From assembly GCF_024722015.1 (NCBI RefSeq), contig NZ_JANQBD010000006.1:248001-312000 (forward strand): 64,000 bases of DNA, in the 5' to 3' direction. Below, piece by piece: positions 1 through 9,230 of the stretch; within the stretch, counting starts at the first letter, position 1; each line of letters begins with the position of its first letter. The position numbers were made by a program, and so were the translations under genes. The notes under the pieces were generated by a model that did not search any database, was not told where the DNA came from, and saw nothing but the letters and a program-made list of their open reading frames with translations. This DNA comes from Paenibacillus radicis (ex Xue et al. 2023) (GTDB lineage: Bacteria; Bacillota; Bacilli; Paenibacillales; NBRC-103111).

Positions 1-307
1 ATTCCCGGATCGTCTCCTCAAGCAGTGAAGGCATGAAATCCAGCTGTACGAGCTCAAACGCATGTCCTTCAAGCGGCATAAAGCAGTGCATCGTGTAAGG
101 TGGAATAGAAAACAGATCTCCGCGCATCAGGTCCGTCTGCTCATGCTGTATCACATGACGGCAAACCCCGCTTAGAACATAACAAATTTGTAAATATTCA
201 TGCCCATGCTGGACAGAAGTATAATTGGTTTCATTGCGGATTTGGAATTTGATTGGAAATTCCTCCTGCATAAAATCTTTATACCGAAAAACAGGTGAAT
301 GTTCCAC
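1..307 (-). CDS. AraC-type regulator, N-terminal cupin part (cut by window edge)
   Basis: Only the first ~102 residues are in the window; the gene continues beyond position 1. They read as a sugar-binding cupin domain: a His-rich strand (VQHGHEYLQICYVLSG), then RGDLFSIPPYTMHCFMP, the usual N-terminal half of AraC/XylS transcription factors. The DNA-binding half is not visible, so AraC membership is inferred. The start is a GTG at 307, chosen because GGAGG lies 8 bases upstream (316-320) and an earlier ATG runs into a stop. It faces the same way as the downstream fucosidase operon but is separated from it by a terminator at 395-428. Confidence 0.7.
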   Translation of the reverse strand, partial: MEHSPVFRYKDFMQEEFPIKFQIRNETNYTSVQHGHEYLQICYVLSGVCRHVIQHEQTDLMRGDLFSIPPYTMHCFMPLEGHAFELVQLDFMPSLLEETIRE

Positions 308-394
308 TCTTCATACCTCCGTATCCATGTAAATAACCTCTAGAAATGAAACTACTTGTATTTTAAATACTATAAGGTAGGAAACGCAACAATT

Positions 395-428
395 AAAAAA
401 GCTGGCCCCTAAGTTGGAGTCAGCTTTT
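395..428 (-). terminator. Rho-independent terminator of the fucosidase/oxidoreductase unit
   Basis: Read on the minus strand, an AAAAGCTG...CAGCTTTTTT stem-loop follows the stop codon of the Gfo/Idh/MocA gene by about 35 bases and ends in a T run. It separates that unit from the AraC-type gene at the window edge. Confidence 0.7.
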
Positions 429-462
429 AGATGTTATCTAGGGTAACTACCGGGCAATACGG

Positions 463-1536
463 TTACTCAAATGCATCAATAATCATTTTGAACAGCAGCA
501 GATCTTCCCTGGAATCCTCCAATGTTGTTTTGGGCTGAAACCCTTTCGTCACAACCTCGTGAAAATATTCCAGTTCTACCGTGTAAGCATCCTTGAAGCT
601 CGGCCGCTCCACGGTTTTGTTAAAGGCTTCACCCACCGTCTCCTCAATGATTTTGGTTGTCGGCAAATGACGGATATATGGCGTGTCATACTGAATAGTA
701 ATCGCCTTTTGATCGCCGTAAATTTGAATATGCGCATCGAATCTCCGTATGTTGTCCACTCCGGTTTCAAACGTAGCATTATAGCCGTCGAATTCAAAGA
801 TAGCGTTCATAAATCTTCCGCCATTCCATTGAGTAGCGGCTACGACCCGCTTCGGAAACCCGATAATTTCTCGCATCGCCGACAGATCATGGCTGCTCAA
901 GCCGCAGAGCAGCCGGTAAGCAGCTTTATGTGCTGCCGGGGCATCGCCAATTGCCTGCAGCACCATTCGTCCAGCGCGCTCCTGTTTATCGCGTAACGCT
1001 TCCTCCGGAATATCGGTTGGGCGCAGCACATGACTAGATTGGTCGATAAATAATCGGTTGGCGCCAATAATATCCCTGATTCGGGCATAATTAATTTTAC
1101 CCAGCTGCTTAACTTCCTCAACAGCACTCACATAAGCAGGAGCGAATCGTCTCATATAACCAACCATTACCTGTCTGCCCGCCTCGTCTCTCGCTCGAAT
1201 GATCGCATCTGCATCTTCAACGTTTAAGCAAACCGGCTTTTCAAGCAGTACATGTTTCTTGTTATTTAAGGCTGATATTGCGCAATCTGCATGATATTCA
1301 TCACTATTCAGAACAAACACCGCATCCAAATCTTCCTGCTTCGTTAATTCATCCGCATGCTGATATCGATTGCTTAAGCTTATGTTATACCTTGTACCTA
1401 TAGCATCCAATAGATGCTTGGAAATATCGCATATTGCGGCAATCTCATAACGGTCCGATAATGATTCCAGTATAGGGAGATGTATAATTTGGGCGACCTC
1501 GCCCAATCCGATAATTCCGACCTTTATCTTTTTCAT
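463..1536 (-). CDS. Gfo/Idh/MocA-family NAD(P)-dependent sugar oxidoreductase
   Basis: 357 residues. The N-terminus is a Rossmann nucleotide-binding fold with GIIGLGEVAQ at residues 6-15, followed by the family's LLEKPV motif whose lysine belongs to the catalytic site. The rest matches the mixed alpha/beta substrate domain. The family oxidises or reduces sugars, inositols and derivatives; the actual substrate cannot be read from the sequence. The ATG at 1536 is preferred over one 13 codons upstream because GAGGAGA sits just before it. The gene follows the alpha-L-fucosidase gene by 45 bases and ends the unit, so it may process the sugar released by that enzyme (inference). A second family member lies at 49938-51134. 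Confidence 0.85.
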   Translation of the reverse strand: MKKIKVGIIGLGEVAQIIHLPILESLSDRYEIAAICDISKHLLDAIGTRYNISLSNRYQHADELTKQEDLDAVFVLNSDEYHADCAISALNNKKHVLLEKPVCLNVEDADAIIRARDEAGRQVMVGYMRRFAPAYVSAVEEVKQLGKINYARIRDIIGANRLFIDQSSHVLRPTDIPEEALRDKQERAGRMVLQAIGDAPAAHKAAYRLLCGLSSHDLSAMREIIGFPKRVVAATQWNGGRFMNAIFEFDGYNATFETGVDNIRRFDAHIQIYGDQKAITIQYDTPYIRHLPTTKIIEETVGEAFNKTVERPSFKDAYTVELEYFHEVVTKGFQPKTTLEDSREDLLLFKMIIDAFE

Positions 1537-1581
1537 GATAAATTCGTCTCCTCTTCGTACTATCGTCAACCCCAATTACGT

Positions 1582-2850
1582 TTACTCGCTTACCGCTTCA
1601 TCGAACTCGAGCTTAAGAATCATCACGGTATCCGTAAGCTCATTGACAGGAAGGTTTCTAATTCGCAAGTAAGGCCTCTCCCTCCATGCCCACGGAATCA
1701 TATCTACAGTCGCCTCCAGCTCCCTTCCATCATTGAGCAAAGTTGCTTTATTAGGAACCTTATTGAGCGGTTTCAATACAATCGAATTGCTTTGAGTGTC
1801 TTTATGAAGATGAATGTAGAGGGTGTTTCCCCGACGAGTGGCGAGCACTTCATCTCGGACCATTCGCCGTGCGGAGCCTTCCATCGTAATTTCATCACGG
1901 AATATCATATCGGATGCCGGAAGAGCATCTCCGAAGGACTCCTTCACACTGTGATACCATTCTCCTATGATCCTTAAAGCCTCAACATTCTCCCGAGCAA
2001 TCCTGCCATTAGGCTTAGGACCTACATTCAGCAAGTAATTGCCGCCCATTGCCATAATCTTATCGATGCTCTGCATAATGAACTTATTGCTGTAATAATC
2101 CTCGTCCTCTTTATATCCCCAGCTTTCCCGGCCTAGCGCCTGACATGCTTCGGTTGGTTTAGTAAAGGAGCCCCCTTCGGGCACATGCCTCTCAGGGGTG
2201 TTATAGTCACCTTTGCCAGGACCACGGTCATTAATCAGAATTCCCGGCTGAAGCTCCCGGATCATCTCATTTAAGCTCGGATCCTCATGCTCAGCTACAT
2301 TGACATCCCAAAAAAGCTGATAAATCTTACCATACTTCGTACATAGTTCAATCAACTGGTTTCGAACAAAATCATAATACTTATCGATATCAGGATCATC
2401 GCCTGCACGAGGGCCAAACATTTCATGATGCCTTCCTTGGTTCGGATAATTCGGGTGATGCCAATCGGGACAAGAATAGTATAAACTCAGCGGGAAATTT
2501 CTCCGATGGCAAGCCTCTGCCAGCATCCCCAATATGTCTTTGCCGTAAGCGGAATTCATGATATTGTAGTCCGTGTGCTTCGTATCCCACATGCAGAATC
2601 CATCATGATGCTTCGTCGTAAAGCATAAATACTGCATCCCTGCTTGCTCCGCCATGTCCAACCATTCATCCGGATTAAATTCCACCGGGTTGAACTCATG
2701 AATGAGCTTCTCGTAATCCTTGCGCTTCATATCTCCACGCCATAAGATTTGCTCATGCCATGCTGGAATTGCATACAATCCCCAGTGAACGAACAAGCCG
2801 AACCTTCTTTCGAAAAACACATCGCGTGCATCCTTAAATCTTGTTATCAT
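1582..2850 (-). CDS. Alpha-L-fucosidase, glycoside hydrolase family 29
   Basis: 422 residues with no signal peptide, so a cytoplasmic enzyme acting on imported fucosides or related oligosaccharides. GH29 hallmarks are clear: FGLFVHWGLYAIPAWHEQ at residues 17-34, KHHDGF at 80-85, and QLFWDVN near 178-184 in which Asp182 is the likely catalytic nucleophile. The acid/base residue of GH29 is poorly conserved and I do not assign it. The C-terminal ~100 residues form the usual beta-sandwich tail. It lies downstream of a solute-binding protein and two permeases, with a terminator-like hairpin between (2900-2935), and 45 bases upstream of a Gfo/Idh/MocA gene. GH29 enzymes vary in linkage preference, so the substrate is not known. 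Confidence 0.88.
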   Translation of the reverse strand: MITRFKDARDVFFERRFGLFVHWGLYAIPAWHEQILWRGDMKRKDYEKLIHEFNPVEFNPDEWLDMAEQAGMQYLCFTTKHHDGFCMWDTKHTDYNIMNSAYGKDILGMLAEACHRRNFPLSLYYSCPDWHHPNYPNQGRHHEMFGPRAGDDPDIDKYYDFVRNQLIELCTKYGKIYQLFWDVNVAEHEDPSLNEMIRELQPGILINDRGPGKGDYNTPERHVPEGGSFTKPTEACQALGRESWGYKEDEDYYSNKFIMQSIDKIMAMGGNYLLNVGPKPNGRIARENVEALRIIGEWYHSVKESFGDALPASDMIFRDEITMEGSARRMVRDEVLATRRGNTLYIHLHKDTQSNSIVLKPLNKVPNKATLLNDGRELEATVDMIPWAWRERPYLRIRNLPVNELTDTVMILKLEFDEAVSE

Positions 2851-2899
2851 GCTTACCCCTCCTGCATATCGCTTTTTCGTAGAAAACTCTCAAAATAAA

Positions 2900-2935
2900 G
2901 GTCGCCCTCCAACAAAGTCTCATTGGAGAGCAACC
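2900..2935 (-). terminator. Terminator or attenuator between solute-binding protein and fucosidase
   Basis: On the minus strand a 13-bp stem (GGTTGCTCTCCAA with TTGGAGGGCGACC) followed by TTTATTTT lies between the solute-binding protein stop (2973) and the fucosidase start (2850). Such intercistronic hairpins often keep binding-protein transcript levels above those of downstream enzyme genes. Confidence 0.65.
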
Positions 2936-2972
2936 ATATGCTGCCTGCTTCTTTCAACTACAATTTTTATCC

Positions 2973-4649
2973 TTATTTCTTCTTGAACTTCGCATCATAA
3001 GCTGTTTGATAAATTTCCAGGTATTTCTTGATGTTCATGTTGTCGAGATTTTTAACATAAGCGTCCCAGTTCTTATCAATATCAGAGTCTCCTGTTATAA
3101 AGCGGGCCATCATCTCTTTGACATGATCCAGAATCGTTTTCTCCAAATCTGCAATCTCTGATGCCTGATCAGCGGTAAAGAACACAGGCGGCATTACCTT
3201 ATCGATCTTCATTTGGTACGGCTCCATTTTTTGTTTCGTTTGATTATACAAAATAACCTCTAGCGGCTGTTCCGGATTTTGTGCTTCCCCTAAACGGAAA
3301 TCATTCGACCGATAGCTTGGGCCCGTTTGACCCCAGTTTACATTTTGTACGCCGCCCCAAGGTGTCAGCTGCTTCCAAATGGCAGGCTTTCCGTTGATGC
3401 CGATTTCATTCTTTTCCGCGTATCTCCATTCCGTACCTTCACGTCCTGCATACCATCTAAGAGCTGTATCCGGCGAGTTAAACAAGAAGTCGGCCAAACG
3501 GAACGCTGCTTCCGGATTTTTTGCGTTTTTCGTAATAATATATTGTCCATTGCCTACTACATAAGGATGATAAGCTGCATTCTGGAAACCGTTCGGTCCT
3601 TTTAATGGCGGAACCGCTTCATAAGTAAGCCATCTGCCGCTGCTCGCTCCTAATGTCGTTAATGAGCCCATGTTATGGCCGGAGGAAGCACCCAGGATTA
3701 CGGTATCCGGGTTTTCACCCAATTTTTTCAACTGATTGTTATCCTGAGTCATCGCTTGTGGATCAATCAAGCCCTCAGCATAAAGCTTGCGTAAATATTT
3801 TAAGCCTTCCTTCCATTCAGGCTTGTTATAAGGTACCGTAACCTTTCCATTATCCAAATACAATTTTCTTGTATCATGATCATAAGTAAACGCATTCATA
3901 ATGAAAGAATCCAGCATTTGCGTTTCGAATAAATTACTTGCTGATGCTTGAATAGAGCCAGAGAGTGGAATTTCATCCGCTTTTCCGTTACCGTTAGGGT
4001 CCTTCGTCTTAAACGCTTTCAACACCTCGTAAAACTCATCGGTAGTTGTAGGCATCTTCAGACCTAATTTATCAAGCCATGGCTTATGAATCCACATTCT
4101 TTGTTTATACATACAGTGATAGCATTCGTTGACCTGCGGCAGCGCATAGATTTTCCCGTCAGGTGCTGTGATTAAATCCTTGTAGATCGCATTTTCGCTA
4201 AACATCTTTTTCATTTCCACGCCATACTTTTCGATTAAATCGTTCAATGGGAGGAACACACCTTGACTGCCATTAATCATCATCTGTGTAGGCGAAACCC
4301 CGAAGCCCATAATGACATCCGGATAATCTCCGCTGGACAGAACAAGGTTTAATTTCTCCGTGGCGGACTTCTCAGGCGCTACTTCCCAATCGATCTTTAT
4401 ATTGGTCTTTTGCTCCAGCCATTTAGTAAATTCATTAGTGGAAAAGTCTTCAACCGAAGCGCTTCCCTTCACCAATATTTTAACTGTTGTCTTTTCGTTA
4501 GTTATCGGGAACTGCCCTGCCGGATTGACGTTCGAGGTCGCTTTCTTGCCGTCATCTTTTACTGCGGGTTCTGTTCCGCTAGAACAGGCGCTCAATGCCA
4601 AGCTCAGTCCTAATACGGCGGATAAGCAAATGAGTGTAACTTTTTTCAA
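2973..4649 (-). CDS. Extracellular solute-binding lipoprotein of a sugar ABC transporter (LplA type)
   Basis: 558 residues. The N-terminal signal ends in the lipobox LSAC with Cys22 as the lipidated residue, so the protein is anchored outside the membrane. The body matches the large (500-560 aa) family 1 binding proteins of Paenibacillus and Bacillus LplABC systems, including GKIYALPQV and a hinge-type helix with WLDKLGLKMPTTTDEFYEVLKAF. The ligand is a carbohydrate, probably an oligosaccharide, but which one is not readable. It is the third gene of a unit encoding LplB- and LplC-like permeases. No ATPase gene is present; these systems commonly share a general MsmX-type ATPase encoded elsewhere. 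Confidence 0.9.
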   Translation of the reverse strand: MKKVTLICLSAVLGLSLALSACSSGTEPAVKDDGKKATSNVNPAGQFPITNEKTTVKILVKGSASVEDFSTNEFTKWLEQKTNIKIDWEVAPEKSATEKLNLVLSSGDYPDVIMGFGVSPTQMMINGSQGVFLPLNDLIEKYGVEMKKMFSENAIYKDLITAPDGKIYALPQVNECYHCMYKQRMWIHKPWLDKLGLKMPTTTDEFYEVLKAFKTKDPNGNGKADEIPLSGSIQASASNLFETQMLDSFIMNAFTYDHDTRKLYLDNGKVTVPYNKPEWKEGLKYLRKLYAEGLIDPQAMTQDNNQLKKLGENPDTVILGASSGHNMGSLTTLGASSGRWLTYEAVPPLKGPNGFQNAAYHPYVVGNGQYIITKNAKNPEAAFRLADFLFNSPDTALRWYAGREGTEWRYAEKNEIGINGKPAIWKQLTPWGGVQNVNWGQTGPSYRSNDFRLGEAQNPEQPLEVILYNQTKQKMEPYQMKIDKVMPPVFFTADQASEIADLEKTILDHVKEMMARFITGDSDIDKNWDAYVKNLDNMNIKKYLEIYQTAYDAKFKKK

Positions 4650-4716
4650 ATAAAACCCTCCTCTAATTTTTCTGATAGCAAAACCCGCATTGTGAGCATG
4701 TACTTCCCCTGGATGA

Positions 4717-5613
4717 CTAACCTTTTAAAGAACCAATCATAATCCCTTTCACAAAATATTTTTGTACAAACGGGTAAACGATCATTAAAGGTGCTGTAGC
4801 TACGATAATCAGCGAGTATTTCAAGAGCTCTCTGAGTCCCTCTCGTTTCGCTGCCTCCTGTACATCAACAAGCATATTCAAATCCACATCATTCTGCACA
4901 AGGATATCTCTTAACACAAGCTGTAAGGGATACAAATTCTGACTCTTCAAATAAATCAATGCGTTAAAAAATGAATTCCAGTGCCCTACAGCATAGAACA
5001 AGGTGATAACCGCAGTGATCGGCCCGGATAGAGGAAGCACAATTTTCCATACAAATTGAAAATCTGTACAGCCATCCAGCTGGGCAGCCTCCAGCAGCTC
5101 GTCAGGAATAGTTGTCTGGAAATAGGTTCGGGTAATGATCATATTCCATATGCCCAGCGCGCCAGGCAGCAGCATCGACCAGGTTGTATTAAGCAAACCC
5201 AAATCCCTTACGAGCAAATAGGTCGGAATTAATCCTCCTGAAAACATCAGTGTGAATACAAACAGGAACATAAATATATTTCTGCCGTAAAAATCTTTTC
5301 TGGATAAAGGATAAGCTGCCAGAATCGTCATGATAACGTTAATCAAAGTCCCAACAACCGTGTAATAAAATGAATTCATGAATCCGCTCAAAATTAACTT
5401 ATGTTTAAAAACTGCATAATACCCATCCAATGTCGGATCGATTGGCCACAGCCATACTCTTCCCGATACAACGGCTTCGGAGCTGCTTATGGAAGCGCTT
5501 AAAATATAAATCAGCGGATAAAGAATGGTTACCAAAAACAGGGATAATATGATATAGTTGAGAATTGTGAACAGCCGATCCATTTGTGATTCTCTGATTG
5601 ACGAATGCTCCAT
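4717..5613 (-). CDS. Sugar ABC transporter permease, LplC/YtcP type
   Basis: 299 residues with about six membrane helices and the binding-protein-dependent permease EAA loop (EAAQLDGCTDFQFVWKIVLPL), which contacts the ATPase. The C-terminus FVKGIMIGSLKG is typical of the YtcP/LplC subfamily. The ATG at 5613 is chosen because GGAGAG precedes it; an earlier in-frame start would overlap the upstream permease. It pairs with the LplB-type permease 25 bases upstream and the binding protein downstream to form one importer. Confidence 0.9.
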   Translation of the reverse strand: MEHSSIRESQMDRLFTILNYIILSLFLVTILYPLIYILSASISSSEAVVSGRVWLWPIDPTLDGYYAVFKHKLILSGFMNSFYYTVVGTLINVIMTILAAYPLSRKDFYGRNIFMFLFVFTLMFSGGLIPTYLLVRDLGLLNTTWSMLLPGALGIWNMIITRTYFQTTIPDELLEAAQLDGCTDFQFVWKIVLPLSGPITAVITLFYAVGHWNSFFNALIYLKSQNLYPLQLVLRDILVQNDVDLNMLVDVQEAAKREGLRELLKYSLIIVATAPLMIVYPFVQKYFVKGIMIGSLKG

Positions 5614-5638
5614 TGTGCTCTCCTTTCCATTCCCCCTC

Positions 5639-6607
5639 TTACCATAGGCTCTCCTGCTTGGTCTTCTGCGCAATCTTGTTAACAGCCACAAGAAGAAGAA
5701 GATTGATAACGGATTTAAATAAGCCAATTGCTGAGGAATACGAGTAATTCATAGCTTGTGATGCCAGACCGACCTTATAGACGTACGTATCGATAACTTC
5801 CGATGTCCGAATATTTAGCGGATTTTGCATAAGCAGCACTTTCTCGAAGCCGATATCGAGCATATGGCCTGTATTCAGAATTAATATAATAATGGCTATC
5901 GGCATAATACCAGGGATGTCTATGTGCCACATTCGCTGCACCTTGTTCGCACCGTCGACAACAGCTGCTTCGTGCAGTGAAGGATCGATGCTGGCAAGAG
6001 CGGCCAAATAAATGATGCAGGAAAAACCAACGCTTTGCCATACTCCCGACCAAACATAGATGGACTTGAAATATTCGGGTATGCCCATAAAGCTGACTGG
6101 TTCGAAGCCTAGTCCTTTAATAATGGAATTGACGATACCGTTTCTCGGATCAAGCAATTCCAGAATAATACCAACCATAACAACAACAGATATAAAGTGT
6201 GGAGCGTAAGTGATCATTTGTACTGATTTTTTGAAAAATTGGTTTTTAACATAGTTCAAGCTGAGTGCGAGAATAATTGGAAACGGAAAGCTGGCAAACA
6301 AGCTGTAAACACTTAATACTATTGTATTGCTCATGAGCCTCCAAAACTCGTACGAATCAAAGAACCTTATAAAATGCTTGAAACCTACCCACTCGCTCCC
6401 CCATATACCCTTGGTTACTATAAAGTTTTTGAAGGCTATTTGGGCGCCATACATCGGTATATATTTAAATATAATAATGTACAGAACTGGCAGGGCAATC
6501 AATACATACAGACGCCACACTTTTCTCATTTTCTTGAATGGAGTGCTGCTTCTGGCCTTTGCACTAACTTTCGTTTGAATTCCTGTTGTTTGTTTAAGCG
6601 CTTCCAA
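5639..6607 (-). CDS. Sugar ABC transporter permease, LplB type
   Basis: 322 residues, six predicted membrane helices, and an EAA loop EAAVVDGANKVQRMWHIDIPG. The sequence FKYIPMYGAQIAFKNF near the N-terminus is a signature of LplB-like permeases. The start codon is TTG at 6607: AGGAGGTG lies 7 bases upstream and no ATG is available at that place. First gene of the permease-permease-binding protein unit, placed after a terminator that separates it from the membrane AraC regulator upstream. Confidence 0.9.
   Translation of the reverse strand: MEALKQTTGIQTKVSAKARSSTPFKKMRKVWRLYVLIALPVLYIIIFKYIPMYGAQIAFKNFIVTKGIWGSEWVGFKHFIRFFDSYEFWRLMSNTIVLSVYSLFASFPFPIILALSLNYVKNQFFKKSVQMITYAPHFISVVVMVGIILELLDPRNGIVNSIIKGLGFEPVSFMGIPEYFKSIYVWSGVWQSVGFSCIIYLAALASIDPSLHEAAVVDGANKVQRMWHIDIPGIMPIAIIILILNTGHMLDIGFEKVLLMQNPLNIRTSEVIDTYVYKVGLASQAMNYSYSSAIGLFKSVINLLLLVAVNKIAQKTKQESLW
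6592..6606 (-). promoter_or_regulatory. Possible cre (CcpA) site over the LplB start codon
   Basis: The minus-strand sequence TGGAAGCGCTTAAA covers the start region of the LplB gene. It has the palindromic AAGCGCTT core of catabolite-responsive elements but deviates from the 3' half of the consensus. It is also coding sequence, so this may be chance. Confidence 0.25.
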
Positions 6608-6756
6608 AAATTCACCTCCTTTAGTTGGTCAGCTTCCCCCGAAATCGAATCAGGACACTTTAAAGTTTGGGCTTGTGACAGCCGGAGCTTAGTGTTTTCC
6701 CCCTCTCTATCCTTACTCATCCTACGATAAGCCGTTACCCGGGTCGTGTAAATGTG

Positions 6757-6785
6757 AAAGCCTGCAGTTTGATGTGCAGGCCTTC
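6757..6785 (-). terminator. Hairpin terminator after the membrane AraC regulator
   Basis: On the minus strand AAGGCCTGCA, an 8-base loop and TGCAGGCTT form a stem followed by a short T-rich run. It lies between the regulator stop (6848) and the permease operon, implying a separate promoter for the permeases. Confidence 0.6.
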
Positions 6786-6827
6786 AGATAAGCGATGTGC
6801 AGTTGAATGTGTGATGTGCATTACTTA

Positions 6828-6841
6828 AGAATGCGCTTACA
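6828..6841 (-). promoter_or_regulatory. Candidate cre (CcpA) site
   Basis: The minus strand reads TGTAAGCGCATTCT, 13 of 14 matches to the Gram-positive cre consensus TGWAARCGYTWNCW. It lies just after the regulator stop codon and about 220 bases upstream of the LplB start. That position suits repression of the transport operon by preferred sugars. Function is inferred. Confidence 0.45.
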
Positions 6842-6847
6842 TTTTGC

Positions 6848-9151
6848 TTATAAACGGCGGAATTCCGATGTGCTGACCGCGTTTATACGCTTAAAAGCTC
6901 TGCAGAACGTGTTGGACGAGCTATACCCTACTTGTTGGGCTATTTCATAAACCGGCAATTGCGTCGTCGACAGCAGCTCCTTCGCATGAGTCATACGAAG
7001 CTCCTCTAAATAGTCAGAGAAATTAACACCCGTTTGTTCTTTGAAAAATTGAGACAAGTACCCTTTTGAAATGTTCATCCTGTCCGCAACGGAATCTAGA
7101 CATAGCTCTGTCTGCGAATAAGATTCATGGAGCAAATCCAATATTTTTTCTTGGAGCTGTACATTTTGACTTTTCTTATGATCATTGACGAAATCGCAAA
7201 CTTGAAAGTACACGGATACGAGTGAACGGTAGTTTTTCTCTAACCCTTCATAGGAGGCTGAATCCGCCGAAAACGGCTTCATCTGATCCAAGGCCGCACC
7301 TTCTTCCATGCCGACCTGTGGCAGCAGCTTAACAACCGTTCCCCACATTTCATTCATGAACAGTCGTAGCATCGGTACCGATAAGCGGCGCTCATTAAAG
7401 TTAATTTCATGAAGCTCATCCAGCAGTGAAGCTACCGCCGTCTGCTCTCCCGCTTTGGCAAGGTTACTCATCCGGTGCTCCAGGTCTGAAGGATAATAGT
7501 AGCCGTTATTTTCTTTGGGCAGCTCTTCAAAGCGCATAATCCCGTTCATATTTCTCCATGTTAAATATTCTAATGAACGCTTGGCTTCCTCATAAGAGCG
7601 TGAAACATTCAATAGATCCTCATGAGGATCTCCTACTCCGAATCGGGTCATCATATTCAAACGGGTGCTTATCAAGTCACTGACATCGCCAATTACTTCC
7701 TCTATATAAGCGCGGCGCTCTGATGGATTGTTACTGCCGAAAGCGAACAGCAGAGCAATCTGGTCTTCCGCAACATCATGCCAATGTACATTAGCCCCCA
7801 TTTCATCTCTTAAAATATCTTTGACCATGATGCGTTTGACATCAAGCTCTTCCAGCACATCCCTGTCCAAACCGCTATCATATCCCCTCAGTTGAAGGAT
7901 AGCCGCCAAAAAATAGTTCCCTTGCATCTCAATTCCAACATGCTGCAGCAAAACAGAAATTTCTTTGTGAGCCACATATTCCCCCTTCAGCAGCCTCTCG
8001 AAGAGTGCAGCCTGCAGTAAAGGAGCTTGCTTCTCCATCTTTTTTTGCAGCTCTTGATTATTATCAATCAGCTGGGAGACGGAGTCCCGAATGAATCGGT
8101 ACGCATCCGAACCATAATAGCCATCGCCATTCGTTCTCTCCACTATCGTTTCCATGATGCTCCTGAGAGGTCGGCTGTTCCGGTAGGCTATCAAATAAGC
8201 AATTAATAGTCCGACAGCCAAAAAGACAAACGCAAAAGTGAAGGTAATATTTTTAATATACAACACTTTTTTCAATACTACGTACGCAGGCTGGGCAACC
8301 AAATAGGTCCATCCATTGTAGCTTGAGGTCGTATAGGTAACCATCATCTTCTGTCCATCAATATCCTGAATGATGCTTCCATGCTTCCCGGATAAGCTGC
8401 TCCTGTCGATCAAATAAGAAGAATCACCTGACGAAACGGAGCTTATTACCTCACCGCTCTCATTAATGATATACGCCCATCCCCCACCGGATAATTCCAG
8501 CCCTCCTAGCAGCTTTTGGACCTCCCGGTTATCAACGGTGATCGCCACCGAGCCTTGAGAAAAGCCTGGATATCCCAAGGACTGTATATAAGTAAGTAAG
8601 GAATAACGGCTACCATTAACCGTCACCTCCTGCGCGGGCAGCACCTTGCGATGATATTGTTCACCCATAAATAAATTTTTCCAGGTTTGCGAGTCCATGT
8701 TGTTGTATTTAAAATATTTTTGGAATTCGGGGAGCAGAAAAGTGGAGCTTTCTGCTAATACGACCCCGCTATTTTTATAAAAAATGAAATAGTTGAAAAT
8801 AAAATTATTCGATAAGCTGTAGTTATAAATGCTTTTGCGCGTTTCGACGACACGGTAAGTGTTAGCGCCCTCGAATGGCTCTGTGATGGTCGTGAACTGC
8901 ATAATTCGAGTATCGTTTGCAAGCTGTACTCCAATAGAGGATATTTCAGACAGTCTCCGGTCCATAATATCCCTGCTTTGCTGGAGCAGATTCATATTAG
9001 AAGCCGTTACTTCCTTCTCCATTTCAACCAGCGTTTTATTGTAAATAACCCAACCTACCAGGAGGGGAAGCAGTAATAACAACATGTTAGGCACCAGAAG
9101 GCGCAAGAAAATCCCCTTACTACCGGTCCTGTTACGTTTCACATACCACAT
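6848..9151 (-). CDS. Membrane-bound AraC-family regulator with extracellular sensor domain
   Basis: 767 residues. A membrane helix at ~18-38, an extracellular Cache-like sensor to ~298, a second helix at ~301-323, a long cytoplasmic linker, and a C-terminal AraC double helix-turn-helix (from about DSVADRMNISKGYLSQFFK to the end). This one-protein sensor/regulator is common beside Lpl-type sugar transporters in Paenibacillus. The start at 9151 (ATG, MWYVKR) follows GGAGGG; upstream in-frame starts lie within or close to the preceding gene and lack a good ribosome site. It probably activates the transport operon just downstream after sensing a sugar or binding protein outside the cell. Confidence 0.88.
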   Translation of the reverse strand: MWYVKRNRTGSKGIFLRLLVPNMLLLLLPLLVGWVIYNKTLVEMEKEVTASNMNLLQQSRDIMDRRLSEISSIGVQLANDTRIMQFTTITEPFEGANTYRVVETRKSIYNYSLSNNFIFNYFIFYKNSGVVLAESSTFLLPEFQKYFKYNNMDSQTWKNLFMGEQYHRKVLPAQEVTVNGSRYSLLTYIQSLGYPGFSQGSVAITVDNREVQKLLGGLELSGGGWAYIINESGEVISSVSSGDSSYLIDRSSLSGKHGSIIQDIDGQKMMVTYTTSSYNGWTYLVAQPAYVVLKKVLYIKNITFTFAFVFLAVGLLIAYLIAYRNSRPLRSIMETIVERTNGDGYYGSDAYRFIRDSVSQLIDNNQELQKKMEKQAPLLQAALFERLLKGEYVAHKEISVLLQHVGIEMQGNYFLAAILQLRGYDSGLDRDVLEELDVKRIMVKDILRDEMGANVHWHDVAEDQIALLFAFGSNNPSERRAYIEEVIGDVSDLISTRLNMMTRFGVGDPHEDLLNVSRSYEEAKRSLEYLTWRNMNGIMRFEELPKENNGYYYPSDLEHRMSNLAKAGEQTAVASLLDELHEINFNERRLSVPMLRLFMNEMWGTVVKLLPQVGMEEGAALDQMKPFSADSASYEGLEKNYRSLVSVYFQVCDFVNDHKKSQNVQLQEKILDLLHESYSQTELCLDSVADRMNISKGYLSQFFKEQTGVNFSDYLEELRMTHAKELLSTTQLPVYEIAQQVGYSSSNTFCRAFKRINAVSTSEFRRL

Positions 9152-9230
9152 CAAAGTTCCCTCCATGCGTTGAAGCTTGATTTCATTGAAATAGACTTCC
9201 TCCAAGCAGACAACGAGGTGATAAAAGAGC